Assembly: GCF_032813545.1 (NCBI RefSeq)
Contig: NZ_CP136520.1
Span: forward strand, 3,032,001 to 3,096,000
Origin: Nodosilinea sp. E11
GTDB taxonomy: Bacteria; Cyanobacteriota; Cyanobacteriia; Phormidesmidales; Phormidesmidaceae
Length of the DNA: 64,000 nt
Direction: 5' to 3'
A program made the translations under genes and the position numbers. A model generated the notes under the pieces. That model saw only the letters and a list, made by a program, of their open reading frames with translations. It searched no databases and was not told where the DNA came from. Below are positions 8,494 through 16,940 of this stretch, in pieces. The number at the start of each line of letters is the position of its first letter. The first letter of the stretch is position 1.

Positions 8494-9127
8494 TAACCCA
8501 TAGGATGTACGGATCTATCTCTACCTATGCAACCACAGCCGCTAGCCAGGAGCCTCTAAACGAGCCTCAGCTTTTACGACTCCACACAGAACCCACGGTC
8601 TGACAAAATTTTAGATATTTATCCTGATGGATATAAAACCCCTCGTATGGTGGACTAGCGCTATTACCTGAAGCTAACACCGTACCTGAATGAAAATCGT
8701 CCTGACGTCGTTAACGCATTGGCAGATGCCTGAGTTTGATGCTCAGGTTTCTTTGTTGAATCAATATGTTTGTAAAATTTCCTTTTATTGAACGGCTTCT
8801 CTTTTAAGCAATCATCAACTTGCACAAATTTTATCTATAGCTAATTGTTTTTAAAGAGGATGCTTGGATTGTTTGAGGGATGCGTTAGCAACAACGTAAC
8901 CCATTAAGCTTATTGAAATGGAGTGCTATGTCTACGATTAACCCACCCTGCACCATCGTTTAATTAGAACCCTTGCCTTTACTGGGTAATGCCAGCCTAG
9001 AGGTAGCTATTGAAGCAGCGTTTAGGCGATTTTAGGCTTTGATGGCCAAATATAATTGGCAAATTCGCTGATATTCTTGTGCGCTGGGCGATCCTGGTGT
9101 TTGGTGTGAAAGCCTGAATTTGGGTTG
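8494..9127. other. 634-bp AT-rich region upstream of the cellulose operon
   Basis: No gene is supported. It must contain the divergent promoters of the lipoprotein gene and of the bcs operon. A small stem CCTGAG (8729-8734) / CTCAGG (8742-8747) followed by TTTCTTTG resembles a weak terminator. No c-di-GMP riboswitch motif was recognised. Confidence 0.4.
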
Positions 9128-10723
9128 ATGCCTAGCGCTGAAAAGCAAAAAAATAGGCCATCTTCATTTATTAAATCCACTTATTTTGAGTATCTTATGG
9201 AGCATTCTGTAGGTGCTTGGATGGCGCTGAAGTGTGCGCTGAATCCCGGCACGATGGGTATTTTGGTGCTGACAACGGCGGGATCTAGTCTGGTGCTGCC
9301 TGCCTGGGGCAGTGAGCTGCCTACCGAGGCCCTAGGTACCAATGCCCAACTTGCCGAAACCCAACTTGCCGAAACCCAACTTGCGCCAACTCAGGGGGCG
9401 ATCGATGGCATTGAGTTAGCGCTGTCTAAGCCTGGATCTGAGAAATTTAGCCCTGACCTAGGGATGGTGCAGGGCAGACCGCTATGGCCCACCTCGGCAG
9501 CGTTGGTGCGGTCGTCGGGAGTGGTGCTGGCCCTCGAAGCCGTTGTTTCAGATGCTGTGTCTCCTGCTGAGGGGGAGGCTGCTGCGAGTGTGACCCCCGA
9601 GGGCCCGGCTCCTGAGAGGCTGACTCTAGAGAGCGGGAATCTGGACGGCGTGGTTCCTGTGATGTTGACCGATGCTGAACCGGCGACGGCGATCGCCCAA
9701 GAGCCGATGTTAGAGGCTGAATCGGGGTTGGCCCCGGCGGAACGCTCTGAGGTGTTTGTGCAGGCGGCCTACTTGCAGCAGGGCGATGCTGGCTCGGCCC
9801 GATTGCGGGGAGGCGGCATTTATGTGCTCAGTCCGTCGGTATTTGCGGGAGTAACCGCTGACTTGAGTACTGGCCAGGCCTTTTCAGATAATGACCAGAC
9901 GGGGTTTAGCCTCGGCGAGCTGTATCTGACGGCGTCTCCTGCCAACCTGCCCGAACTGCGGTTTACGGTGGGGCTAATGGATTTGACCGCTTATTTAGAC
10001 CGCAACAGTTTTGCTAAAGATTCGCTGACTCATTTCTTTAACCCGGTGTTTCAAACCAACCCGGCGTTGAGCACGGTGAATGTGGCGTCGCGTCCTGGTG
10101 CCCTAGTGAACTGGACGCCCGTGGATGCGGTTTCACTCACGGCCACGACCTTTTCGGCGAACCGCGGTTTGGGGAATTTTGCCCTGGACTCGTTTGCCGG
10201 GGAGGTGGGGGTGCGATTTGGCAATGCGATTGTGCGAGGTACCTACGTCACCTCACCCGATACGGGTCGGGGTGATGGCTTGGCAGAAAGTTTCTCGATT
10301 GACCGAGGCAATGGCCAGTTTGGGCCGCTGCCCGGTGATCGCGAGACGGGGTTTGGCCTCAATGCTGAGGCCTTTATCCCTGGTCTCAACCTCGGCCTGT
10401 TTGGACGCTACGGTTGGTACACCAACCAAGCGCTAGGGGTCAGCGGCCAGACCTACAGCTTTGGTGCCAACGGGTTAGATGTGTTTTTGCCGGGCGATCG
10501 CCTGGGCTTGGGCTATGGTCGCCAGCTCTCTAACGATGCCCTGCGACAGTCTAGCGGCGGGCCGGTGCCCGACGTGTGGGAGCTATTTTACGACGCGCAA
10601 ATTGTTGACAACCTGCGGGCTGGGGTGAGTGTGCAGCAGCGCAACGCCTTTACAGAGACGTACCTGGGCTTTCGGGTGCGCTACGACCTGCGGTGGAACC
10701 CATTACGGAGGGCGGCAGAATGA
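9128..10723 (+). CDS. Outer-membrane beta-barrel protein, probable barrel partner of the cellulose exporter
   Basis: First gene of the bcs cluster. A signal peptide is visible around MALKCALNPGTMGILVLTTAGSSLV, so a start at 9197 or 9221 is as likely as ATG 9128. A low-complexity region follows with three copies of AETQLA-like units (~9345-9390). From about residue 215 the sequence alternates polar and hydrophobic residues with many aromatic girdle residues (YLGFRVRYDLRW at the end), typical of a 14-18 strand porin. E. coli BcsC joins periplasmic TPRs to a C-terminal barrel. Here the TPR part is the next gene, overlapping by 4 bases, so this protein may supply the barrel. A carbohydrate porin is the alternative. 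Confidence 0.65.
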   Translation: MPSAEKQKNRPSSFIKSTYFEYLMEHSVGAWMALKCALNPGTMGILVLTTAGSSLVLPAWGSELPTEALGTNAQLAETQLAETQLAPTQGAIDGIELALSKPGSEKFSPDLGMVQGRPLWPTSAALVRSSGVVLALEAVVSDAVSPAEGEAAASVTPEGPAPERLTLESGNLDGVVPVMLTDAEPATAIAQEPMLEAESGLAPAERSEVFVQAAYLQQGDAGSARLRGGGIYVLSPSVFAGVTADLSTGQAFSDNDQTGFSLGELYLTASPANLPELRFTVGLMDLTAYLDRNSFAKDSLTHFFNPVFQTNPALSTVNVASRPGALVNWTPVDAVSLTATTFSANRGLGNFALDSFAGEVGVRFGNAIVRGTYVTSPDTGRGDGLAESFSIDRGNGQFGPLPGDRETGFGLNAEAFIPGLNLGLFGRYGWYTNQALGVSGQTYSFGANGLDVFLPGDRLGLGYGRQLSNDALRQSSGGPVPDVWELFYDAQIVDNLRAGVSVQQRNAFTETYLGFRVRYDLRWNPLRRAAE

Positions 10724-13119
10724 AGATAATCCCCCCAGCTCCCCTTGGGACGGACGATAGGTTACGGGGTGGGAGCAAAGATGAGATCCCCCCAACCCCC
10801 CTTAGAAAGGGGGGCAGTGGGTTACGGGATGGTGGCAAGGATAGGATCCCCAGAGAGTTGTCTCTGCTAAGACATTCTCTGCTGTTGGGCGTCTTTGTCT
10901 TGGGTCTAGAACTAGTCGCCAGCCCGGCGGTGCTGGCCCAGCGATCGCCCCAGGTGAGCGAGGGCTACACGCTGCTCGATCGCGGCTGGGTCAATGATGC
11001 GATCGTGGCCTTTCAGGCGGCGCTGCGCCGTGAGCCTAATGCTGTAGAGGCGCGGCTGGGGTTGGCGATCGCCTACCAGCGGGCGGGCCGCGACGCCGAT
11101 GCCTGGGCGGCCTATCAGGCGGTGCTCCAGGTGAGCCCTGAGCAGGCCACTGCCCTAGCTGCCCTGGGTGAGCTGGGGGGCTACCGGCCTGAGTGGCAGC
11201 TCGACGGCATTCGGGCATTGACTCGGCTGCTGGGCCAAAATCCTCAAAATACTGCGGTTTTGAGCCAGCGGGCGCTGCTCTACGGCTACCAGGGCCGTTT
11301 TATAGAATCTTTGGCTGACTACGACCGGCTGCTGGCCCAAGCTCCCTCCCCGGCTACTGTGCTGGGGGCGGCGCAGATTTATGCCTTTAGCGGTGATTTT
11401 GACGGTGCCCTGGCGTTGTTTAACCGCTACCGGCAGACGGGGCCATTGCCCGTTGAGGCGCTGACGGCCTATGCCCTGACGCTGCAAGAGACCGGCAATG
11501 CGGCCGAGGCGATCGCACTGTTAGAACCTGAGCTACGACCGAGCGATCGCACCGATGATCTATCCCTGAGCCTGCGCGCCGGGCTGGCCAATGCCTACGA
11601 CGCCAACGGCCAAACTACCCAGGCCTTAGCGTTGCTCGCCCCCTTAGATGGCCGTGCCAACGCTCGCTTGCCCCTGGCCCGTGCCTATAGCGCCATCGGT
11701 CGCCGTCAGCTTAACCCAACGTTGTTTGAGCAGGCTACGGTGCTGTACCGGCAGGCGCTGGCCGCTAATGCTTCCCCCGGCTATGGTCTGCGGGTCGAAA
11801 TTGCCGATGTGCTGAGCGAATGGCCCGACACCGAAGCCGTGGCGCTGGCCATGTTTGACCAGCTAGCTACGGAAAATCCGACGGTGGTCAGCCTGGCGGT
11901 GAGAGCGCGTCTGTTGGCCTATCGCCTTGGGCAGGAGAATGCTGCTGCTGTGGCTGATCAGCTGATGGCATTACTTGCTCCTGTGCCCGCATCGGCCCCG
12001 GAGCAGCGTGCGATCGCCACGGCGCTGAGCCAAGTTGACAACCCCGACCCAGCCCTACTGCCGGTGTACCAAACGGTGGCGGCGGCGGTAGAGGCTCCTT
12101 TGCTCACCTACCGTCTGGCTCAGATCTATCGGAGCCAGGGTGAGTTGCAGGCGGCTCGGGCTGCCCTCAGTACCTATCGATCGACCGCCATGGGCCAGGG
12201 CGACTGGGGTACCGAACTGCTGATCGCCGATCTGGAGCGTCAGCTGGATGAGTTGGCGGCCAGTGGCCGCCGCTACGAGGCGATTATCGCTGCTCAACCG
12301 GGAACGCAAGTGACGACGGCGGCCCTGCGCGGGTTGGCGTTTGTGCGATCGCTGCAAGGTCAGCCTGAGGCGGCTCTGCCAATCTATGCCGCTGCGATCG
12401 CCGCCGACCCCAACAACCCCGACTACGAGCTGGGCTATGCGCTGCTGGCCTACCGCACCGGGCAAATCACCGCCGCCGCCGCCACGGAAACTCTAGAGCG
12501 CTGGCTAGCGTCCTCTCCTGTAGATCAGGAGACTATGGCCTCGCCCGATCTGGTGGCCCTCGTCGGTGCGCTCCCCGCCGATCCCACGCGGGCAACCCTC
12601 TATCAAACCCTGCTGACCCAGCAGCCCGATGACCTCTGGCTGCGCTGGCGGAGCCTGGAGCTGTTGGCCCTCGATGCCCCCACCCAGGCCCAGACTGAGC
12701 TAGAAGCCTTGATCGCTGCTCACCCCGACGACATCACGGTGTATTTCTTTCAAGGAGAACTGGCCCAGCGCCAGGGCAATTTGCCCCTGGCGGCCACCGC
12801 CTACCAGCAGGTGTTGGCCCAAGAGCCCGACAATCTCGGTGCGCTCAGCGCCTTAGCGGGTGTGCAGTTTCAGCTAGGCCATTTGCCCGCCGCCCGCGCC
12901 CTCTACGGTCGGGTGCTCGCCCTAGACCCTAATTTTTGGGAGGCGCGCTATGCGATCGCAGAACTCAACATTGCCGACGATCAAAAGCTCTCGGCCCTAG
13001 AGCAACTGCGGCAGCTGCCCGATACCGCCGCCCCAGTCAACCTGGAACAACGCGCCCAGGATGTGGAGTTTGACCTGCTGCGCCGCCGAGGCTTTCAGCC
13101 TAGCTGGGAACGGTTTTAA
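10720..13119 (+). CDS. Periplasmic TPR protein of cellulose export (BcsC-like, without barrel)
   Basis: GGAGG (10707-10711) lies eight bases before ATG 10720, which overlaps the TGA of the barrel gene (ATGA), so the two are translationally coupled. Residues ~1-50 are encoded by an inserted repeat. A signal peptide follows (LLRHSLLLGVFVLGLELVASPAVLAQ, ~52-78), then roughly 18 TPR-like helical repeats to the C terminus (GDFDGALALFNRY, YQQVLAQEPDNLGALSALAG). BcsC TPRs span the periplasm and guide the glucan from BcsB to the pore. The usual C-terminal barrel is absent: the protein ends at GFQPSWERF after the last repeat. A downstream TTG start (~10857) would exclude the repeat-encoded leader. Confidence 0.8.
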   Translation: MKIIPPAPLGTDDRLRGGSKDEIPPTPLRKGGSGLRDGGKDRIPRELSLLRHSLLLGVFVLGLELVASPAVLAQRSPQVSEGYTLLDRGWVNDAIVAFQAALRREPNAVEARLGLAIAYQRAGRDADAWAAYQAVLQVSPEQATALAALGELGGYRPEWQLDGIRALTRLLGQNPQNTAVLSQRALLYGYQGRFIESLADYDRLLAQAPSPATVLGAAQIYAFSGDFDGALALFNRYRQTGPLPVEALTAYALTLQETGNAAEAIALLEPELRPSDRTDDLSLSLRAGLANAYDANGQTTQALALLAPLDGRANARLPLARAYSAIGRRQLNPTLFEQATVLYRQALAANASPGYGLRVEIADVLSEWPDTEAVALAMFDQLATENPTVVSLAVRARLLAYRLGQENAAAVADQLMALLAPVPASAPEQRAIATALSQVDNPDPALLPVYQTVAAAVEAPLLTYRLAQIYRSQGELQAARAALSTYRSTAMGQGDWGTELLIADLERQLDELAASGRRYEAIIAAQPGTQVTTAALRGLAFVRSLQGQPEAALPIYAAAIAADPNNPDYELGYALLAYRTGQITAAAATETLERWLASSPVDQETMASPDLVALVGALPADPTRATLYQTLLTQQPDDLWLRWRSLELLALDAPTQAQTELEALIAAHPDDITVYFFQGELAQRQGNLPLAATAYQQVLAQEPDNLGALSALAGVQFQLGHLPAARALYGRVLALDPNFWEARYAIAELNIADDQKLSALEQLRQLPDTAAPVNLEQRAQDVEFDLLRRRGFQPSWERF
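10728..10850. repeat. Two copies of a ~60-nt dispersed palindromic repeat inside a coding start
   Basis: Two diverged units (10728-10784 and 10785-10847) each begin ATCCCCCCA and carry GTTACGGG(G/A)TGG. The second has the hairpin CCCCCCTT-AGAA-AGGGGGG. This CCCCCTT...AAGGGGG palindrome is a widespread cyanobacterial interspersed repeat. It is translated in frame as IPPAPL.. and IPPTPLRKGG.. between the ATG and the signal peptide of the TPR protein. Confidence 0.7.
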
Positions 13120-13163
13120 CCTCCTCTGCTCTCTGCCCCTCTGTTCTCTCCCGGTGACCTACC

Positions 13164-14435
13164 ATGCTTCAACTGCTGCGCTTTAGACGAACGCAAAAAC
13201 GACTGCTGCTCTCGGTGCTACCCCTGGCCATGCTGCTGGCGGTGGCGGGGCCAAGCTGCACCCAAACCGCCGCCTGCGCCTGCCTCGATGGGGCCGAGGC
13301 CGTTACCCTGGTGCTGCCCGTAGACACTGTGCACAATGACCAGCTCCTAGAGAGTTGGCAGGCCTACCGCGATCGCTTCATTCAGGCCGATGGCCGGGTG
13401 ATTGACCGCGAAGACAGCGATCGCACCGTCTCCGAGGGCCAGGCCTACGCCATGCTGCGAGCCGTGGCCATTAACGACCCCGACACCTTCAATCGCACCT
13501 ATACCTGGGCTAAGGCCAACCTTGTTCGAGTCGATGAGAATGGGCAGCCCAAAGATCTGCTCTGGGCCTGGAAGTGGGGCCAGCGCCCCGACGGTAGCTG
13601 GGGCGACCTCGATGCCAACTTTGCGACCGATGCCGACATTGACGCAGCCACAGCCTTAATCATGGCCGCCGAACGCTGGAACTGCCCCAAATACCTCGAC
13701 GAGGCCCGCGCGCTGCTAGCCGACATTTGGGAGTATGGCACCGTAGAGCTACCCGACGGCACCCGCCAGCTCATTCCCGGCCCCGCCGAAGACTTTCGTC
13801 TAGAGCCAGCCCAGATTATTCTCAACCCCTCCTACTTTGCTCCGGCCAGCTTTCGCCTGTTTGCCGAAGTTGACCCCGATCGCGACTGGCAGAGCCTGAT
13901 CGACAGCGGCTATGCCCTGCTCGACGATCTCTCAGAATTTTCGACCACGGGCTTGCCCCCCGATTGGATTGCCTACACCCCCGCCACCGGAACCTATCGC
14001 CAGCTACCCCTCGACTACCCGCTGCAAAGCCGCTACAGCTTTGACGCCTTTCGGGTGTGGTGGCGGGTATCTCAAGATGCCGCCTGGTTTAATGAACCCC
14101 GCGCCCAGGCCTATCTCGAAGCCCGTCTGCCAGAACTGATTCGCCGCTGGCAGCAGGAGGGTCGTCTGCCCGCCCGCCTCACCCTCGACGGTGGAGCCCA
14201 GGCCAGCTACGAAGCCACCGCCCACTACGCCATGCTTTACCCAGCGCTGCTGCGGGTTGATGCGGCGATCGCCAACGAAATTCTCACCACCAAGCTTCAG
14301 CCCGCCTACAGCGACGGCTTTTGGGATAGCGACATCGCCTACTACACCCAAAACCTCGCCTGGTTTGGCCTGCTGCCCCTTGAGGTCTCCCCCGATCGCA
14401 TCGCTGCTAGTCATGAGCAGGCCTGTCGCCCGTAA
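13164..14435 (+). CDS. bcsZ: Periplasmic endo-beta-1,4-glucanase, glycoside hydrolase family 8
   Basis: Trims nascent cellulose in the periplasm and is a usual member of bcs operons. The leader (KRLLLSVLPLAMLLAVAG, ~12-30) ends near PSC, possibly a lipoprotein cleavage site. GH8 hallmarks are present: VSEGQAYAMLRAV with the general-acid Glu (~residue 92), WAWKWG, DADIDAATALIMA with the second catalytic Asp, and the (alpha/alpha)6-barrel motif YEATAHYAMLYPALL. The 423-aa length is somewhat above the E. coli enzyme (368). Starts at ATG 13164, 44 bases after the TPR gene. Confidence 0.93.
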   Translation: MLQLLRFRRTQKRLLLSVLPLAMLLAVAGPSCTQTAACACLDGAEAVTLVLPVDTVHNDQLLESWQAYRDRFIQADGRVIDREDSDRTVSEGQAYAMLRAVAINDPDTFNRTYTWAKANLVRVDENGQPKDLLWAWKWGQRPDGSWGDLDANFATDADIDAATALIMAAERWNCPKYLDEARALLADIWEYGTVELPDGTRQLIPGPAEDFRLEPAQIILNPSYFAPASFRLFAEVDPDRDWQSLIDSGYALLDDLSEFSTTGLPPDWIAYTPATGTYRQLPLDYPLQSRYSFDAFRVWWRVSQDAAWFNEPRAQAYLEARLPELIRRWQQEGRLPARLTLDGGAQASYEATAHYAMLYPALLRVDAAIANEILTTKLQPAYSDGFWDSDIAYYTQNLAWFGLLPLEVSPDRIAASHEQACRP

Positions 14436-14512
14436 GGGGTGAGGGGTTTACGCAGAACTCTAGGTTTCTGCTCGAACCCTCACCCATCCACCCATCCACC
14501 CCCTACCCTCCC

Positions 14513-16807
14513 ATGCCCTTCCCCCTCTCCCCCCGCGCCCGCCGTCGCCTGGCGCTCTACCTGGTCACGCTGCTGCTGATCACCGGTCAGCCTCTCTTGG
14601 CCCAAGATTTACCCAGCGATCAGGCCGCCCCGCCTCTGGCAGAAATTACCCTGCCTACCACTCTGCCCCTCGCCCCGGTGATTGCCCCCGGTGACCCTGG
14701 CCAGTACGTGCTCGAATTTAACCGCAGCCCCGTGGTGGGCAACCGGCTGCGCTTTACCGGTATTTATGACGAACAGCGGCTGCACTTTACCCGTCCTCGC
14801 AACTGGTCGCCCCAGTCGGTCAAGGTGCTGCTGCGCTACCGCCATTCTGCTGCCCTCTACGCCACCCGCTCTAATCTGACGGTGCTGATTAACGGCACCA
14901 GCATTGGCAGCCTGCCCCTCAACCAGCCCATGGGCGAAATTGGCGATGCGGTGATGGAGGTGCCCGTTGATCTGCTGCAAGACCACAACGAGCTGATTGT
15001 GGCGGCTTTGCAAAACAACTCTCCCACCTGCACCCAAGACCCCTACGACCCCTCGCTGTGGACCGAGGTGCTGCCTGACTCCAAGCTAGTGTTTGACTAC
15101 GCACCCCAGGCGGTGACCCCAGACTTTAGCCAGTTTCCCTACCCACTGTTTGATGTGCTGAGTTTGCAGACCAACCGGGTGGCCTACCTGCAACCCGCCA
15201 CCGCCGACAGCCTCTGGCTAACGGCGATGGCACGACTGCAAACCTACCTGGGCCGCACGGCCCACTATCGTCCCCTCGACAGTCGCCTGATCGGTGACCC
15301 CGAGGCCCTAGCGGTAGAAGAACGCCTGGTGGTAATGGGCACCCCGGCTCAGCAGCCCGCCCTAGCTAACCTGACTCTGCCCTTTGTCTTAGAAAATGGT
15401 CAGTTTGTCGATGACGAGGGCAAGGCGTTGCCCGCCGAGGCCGGTCTGCTGATGTGGGCCACGGCCCAGGACGATCGCTCCCCCGTGCTGGTGATTACTG
15501 GCAACGGTGAAATTGGGGTAGCTAAGGCGGTGCAGTATCTGGTGCAGCCCCACGATCGGCAGATTGCCACGGGCCACGGCATTATTGTTAACCAGACGAC
15601 TGATTTGCCCTCGCCACCGCCTCGCCAATGGCCAGGCTATCTGCCCGAGGACGACAGCTTTTTGCTCTCAGACCTGACCACCGCTACCCGCGCCCCCCTC
15701 GATGATGTCACCGTGCGCGGCTCCCATTCTCCTGCGCTAGAAATTGACTTTAAGGCCCTGCCCGACGATCGCCTGCTGCGGGGCAGCAAAATGCGCCTTT
15801 CCTACAGCTACGGCCCCCAGGTTAACCCCCTGACCTCGCTCGTCGATGTCGAGTTAGACGGGGTGTCGATTGCCGGCGAACGGTTGACGGAGATAAAAGG
15901 CGCAAACCGCCGTACCCTAGAGGTCGATCTACCCAGCGATCGCATCACTCCCACCTCTAAACTGCGGGTCAACTTTCGCCTCGACGCCCGCGAACGGCGA
16001 TCCTGTAGCCGGGTGACCGACCAGCAGCTATGGGGCACCATCCACAGCGACACCAGTTTTACGCTCAACCGTACCGCTGTCACCAACCTGCCCGACCTTG
16101 ACCTACTCAAGACGGGGTACCCCTTCACCGCACCCCAAGATCTCTCCACCACGGCGGTTGTGCTGCCCGACAGCCCCACCCCTACCGATGTCACCGTACT
16201 GCTGGAGTTAGCCGAGCGCCTGGGCCGCCTCAGCCTGGCCGATTCGGTGCAGCTGGCGGTCTATCAACCGCGCGATCTGCCTGAAGCCGTGCGCAACGAC
16301 CGTCACCTGGTGGCGATCGGCTCTCAGTCTCGCTTTCCTTTGCCGGAGTTGCTGACAGAAGGCGGCTTTGCTTTGCGGGGCAGTGGCACCCGCCAGTGGG
16401 GCAACACCCAGGTGCAACCTCTGCCCGATGGCGAAGGGCTGATGAAATCAGTGATTTCGCCCTGGAACCCCCAGCGGGTGGTGCTGGCCCTCAGTGGCCG
16501 TGACGACACCGGCCTAGCCCAGGTGAGCGATCTGCTGCGCTACGACCCCCTCTTTTACCAGATTGAAGGCGACACCGTGCTGGTGAGTGCCCAGGTAAGC
16601 GACCCCGACCCCTACGACAGCGCCGACTACCGCCTCGCTACCCTGCGCCAGGTTCCCCAAGTGCAGATTGCCACTACCGCTGCCTACCCCTTGCTCTGGC
16701 AGGTCACCCGCAACAACTGGATGTTAATTGTGCCCGCCACCGTGGCTCTGTCGCTGTTGCTCTATGGCGCGGCGCAGGCGATGATGCGCCGCAGTATTGG
16801 CGAGTAG
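14513..16807 (+). CDS. bcsB: Cellulose synthase periplasmic subunit BcsB
   Basis: Membrane-anchored periplasmic partner of BcsA that guides the glucan and is needed for catalysis. Starts at ATG 14513 after a Pro-rich leader MPFPLSPRARRR and signal segment LALYLVTLLLITGQPLLAQ. The body shows the alternating jelly-roll and flavodoxin-like domains of BcsB (LRYRHSAALYATRSNLTVLINGT, LVVMGTPAQQP, RVVLALSGRDDTGL). A C-terminal transmembrane helix (WMLIVPATVALSLLLYGAAQAMM, ~735-757) is the BcsA contact. At 764 aa it is normal for the family. Confidence 0.94.
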   Translation: MPFPLSPRARRRLALYLVTLLLITGQPLLAQDLPSDQAAPPLAEITLPTTLPLAPVIAPGDPGQYVLEFNRSPVVGNRLRFTGIYDEQRLHFTRPRNWSPQSVKVLLRYRHSAALYATRSNLTVLINGTSIGSLPLNQPMGEIGDAVMEVPVDLLQDHNELIVAALQNNSPTCTQDPYDPSLWTEVLPDSKLVFDYAPQAVTPDFSQFPYPLFDVLSLQTNRVAYLQPATADSLWLTAMARLQTYLGRTAHYRPLDSRLIGDPEALAVEERLVVMGTPAQQPALANLTLPFVLENGQFVDDEGKALPAEAGLLMWATAQDDRSPVLVITGNGEIGVAKAVQYLVQPHDRQIATGHGIIVNQTTDLPSPPPRQWPGYLPEDDSFLLSDLTTATRAPLDDVTVRGSHSPALEIDFKALPDDRLLRGSKMRLSYSYGPQVNPLTSLVDVELDGVSIAGERLTEIKGANRRTLEVDLPSDRITPTSKLRVNFRLDARERRSCSRVTDQQLWGTIHSDTSFTLNRTAVTNLPDLDLLKTGYPFTAPQDLSTTAVVLPDSPTPTDVTVLLELAERLGRLSLADSVQLAVYQPRDLPEAVRNDRHLVAIGSQSRFPLPELLTEGGFALRGSGTRQWGNTQVQPLPDGEGLMKSVISPWNPQRVVLALSGRDDTGLAQVSDLLRYDPLFYQIEGDTVLVSAQVSDPDPYDSADYRLATLRQVPQVQIATTAAYPLLWQVTRNNWMLIVPATVALSLLLYGAAQAMMRRSIGE

Positions 16808-16940
16808 GGGAGTGGGTAGGGGGAGGGAGTAGGGGTTAGGTGAGTGGTTTAACGCTTTTCCCTGACCTTCTGCACCGGTTACCCATCCACCCCCTATCCA
16901 TCCACCCCCCTTACCCTCTGCCCCCACCTATCCACTCCCC
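16808..16940. repeat. Short tandem CCATCCA-type repeats between bcsB and bcsA
   Basis: Irregular arrays of CCATCCACCCC and their complement (GGGTAGGGGGAGGGAGTAGGGG). The same type occurs at 14480-14512, 36240-36447 and 56441-56566. They resemble the short tandemly repeated repetitive (STRR) sequences of filamentous cyanobacteria. Confidence 0.65.

Noticed and set aside
8494..9127. c-di-GMP riboswitch upstream of the cellulose operon
   Set aside because: Looked for because of the PilZ-regulated synthase; no recognisable aptamer core was found.
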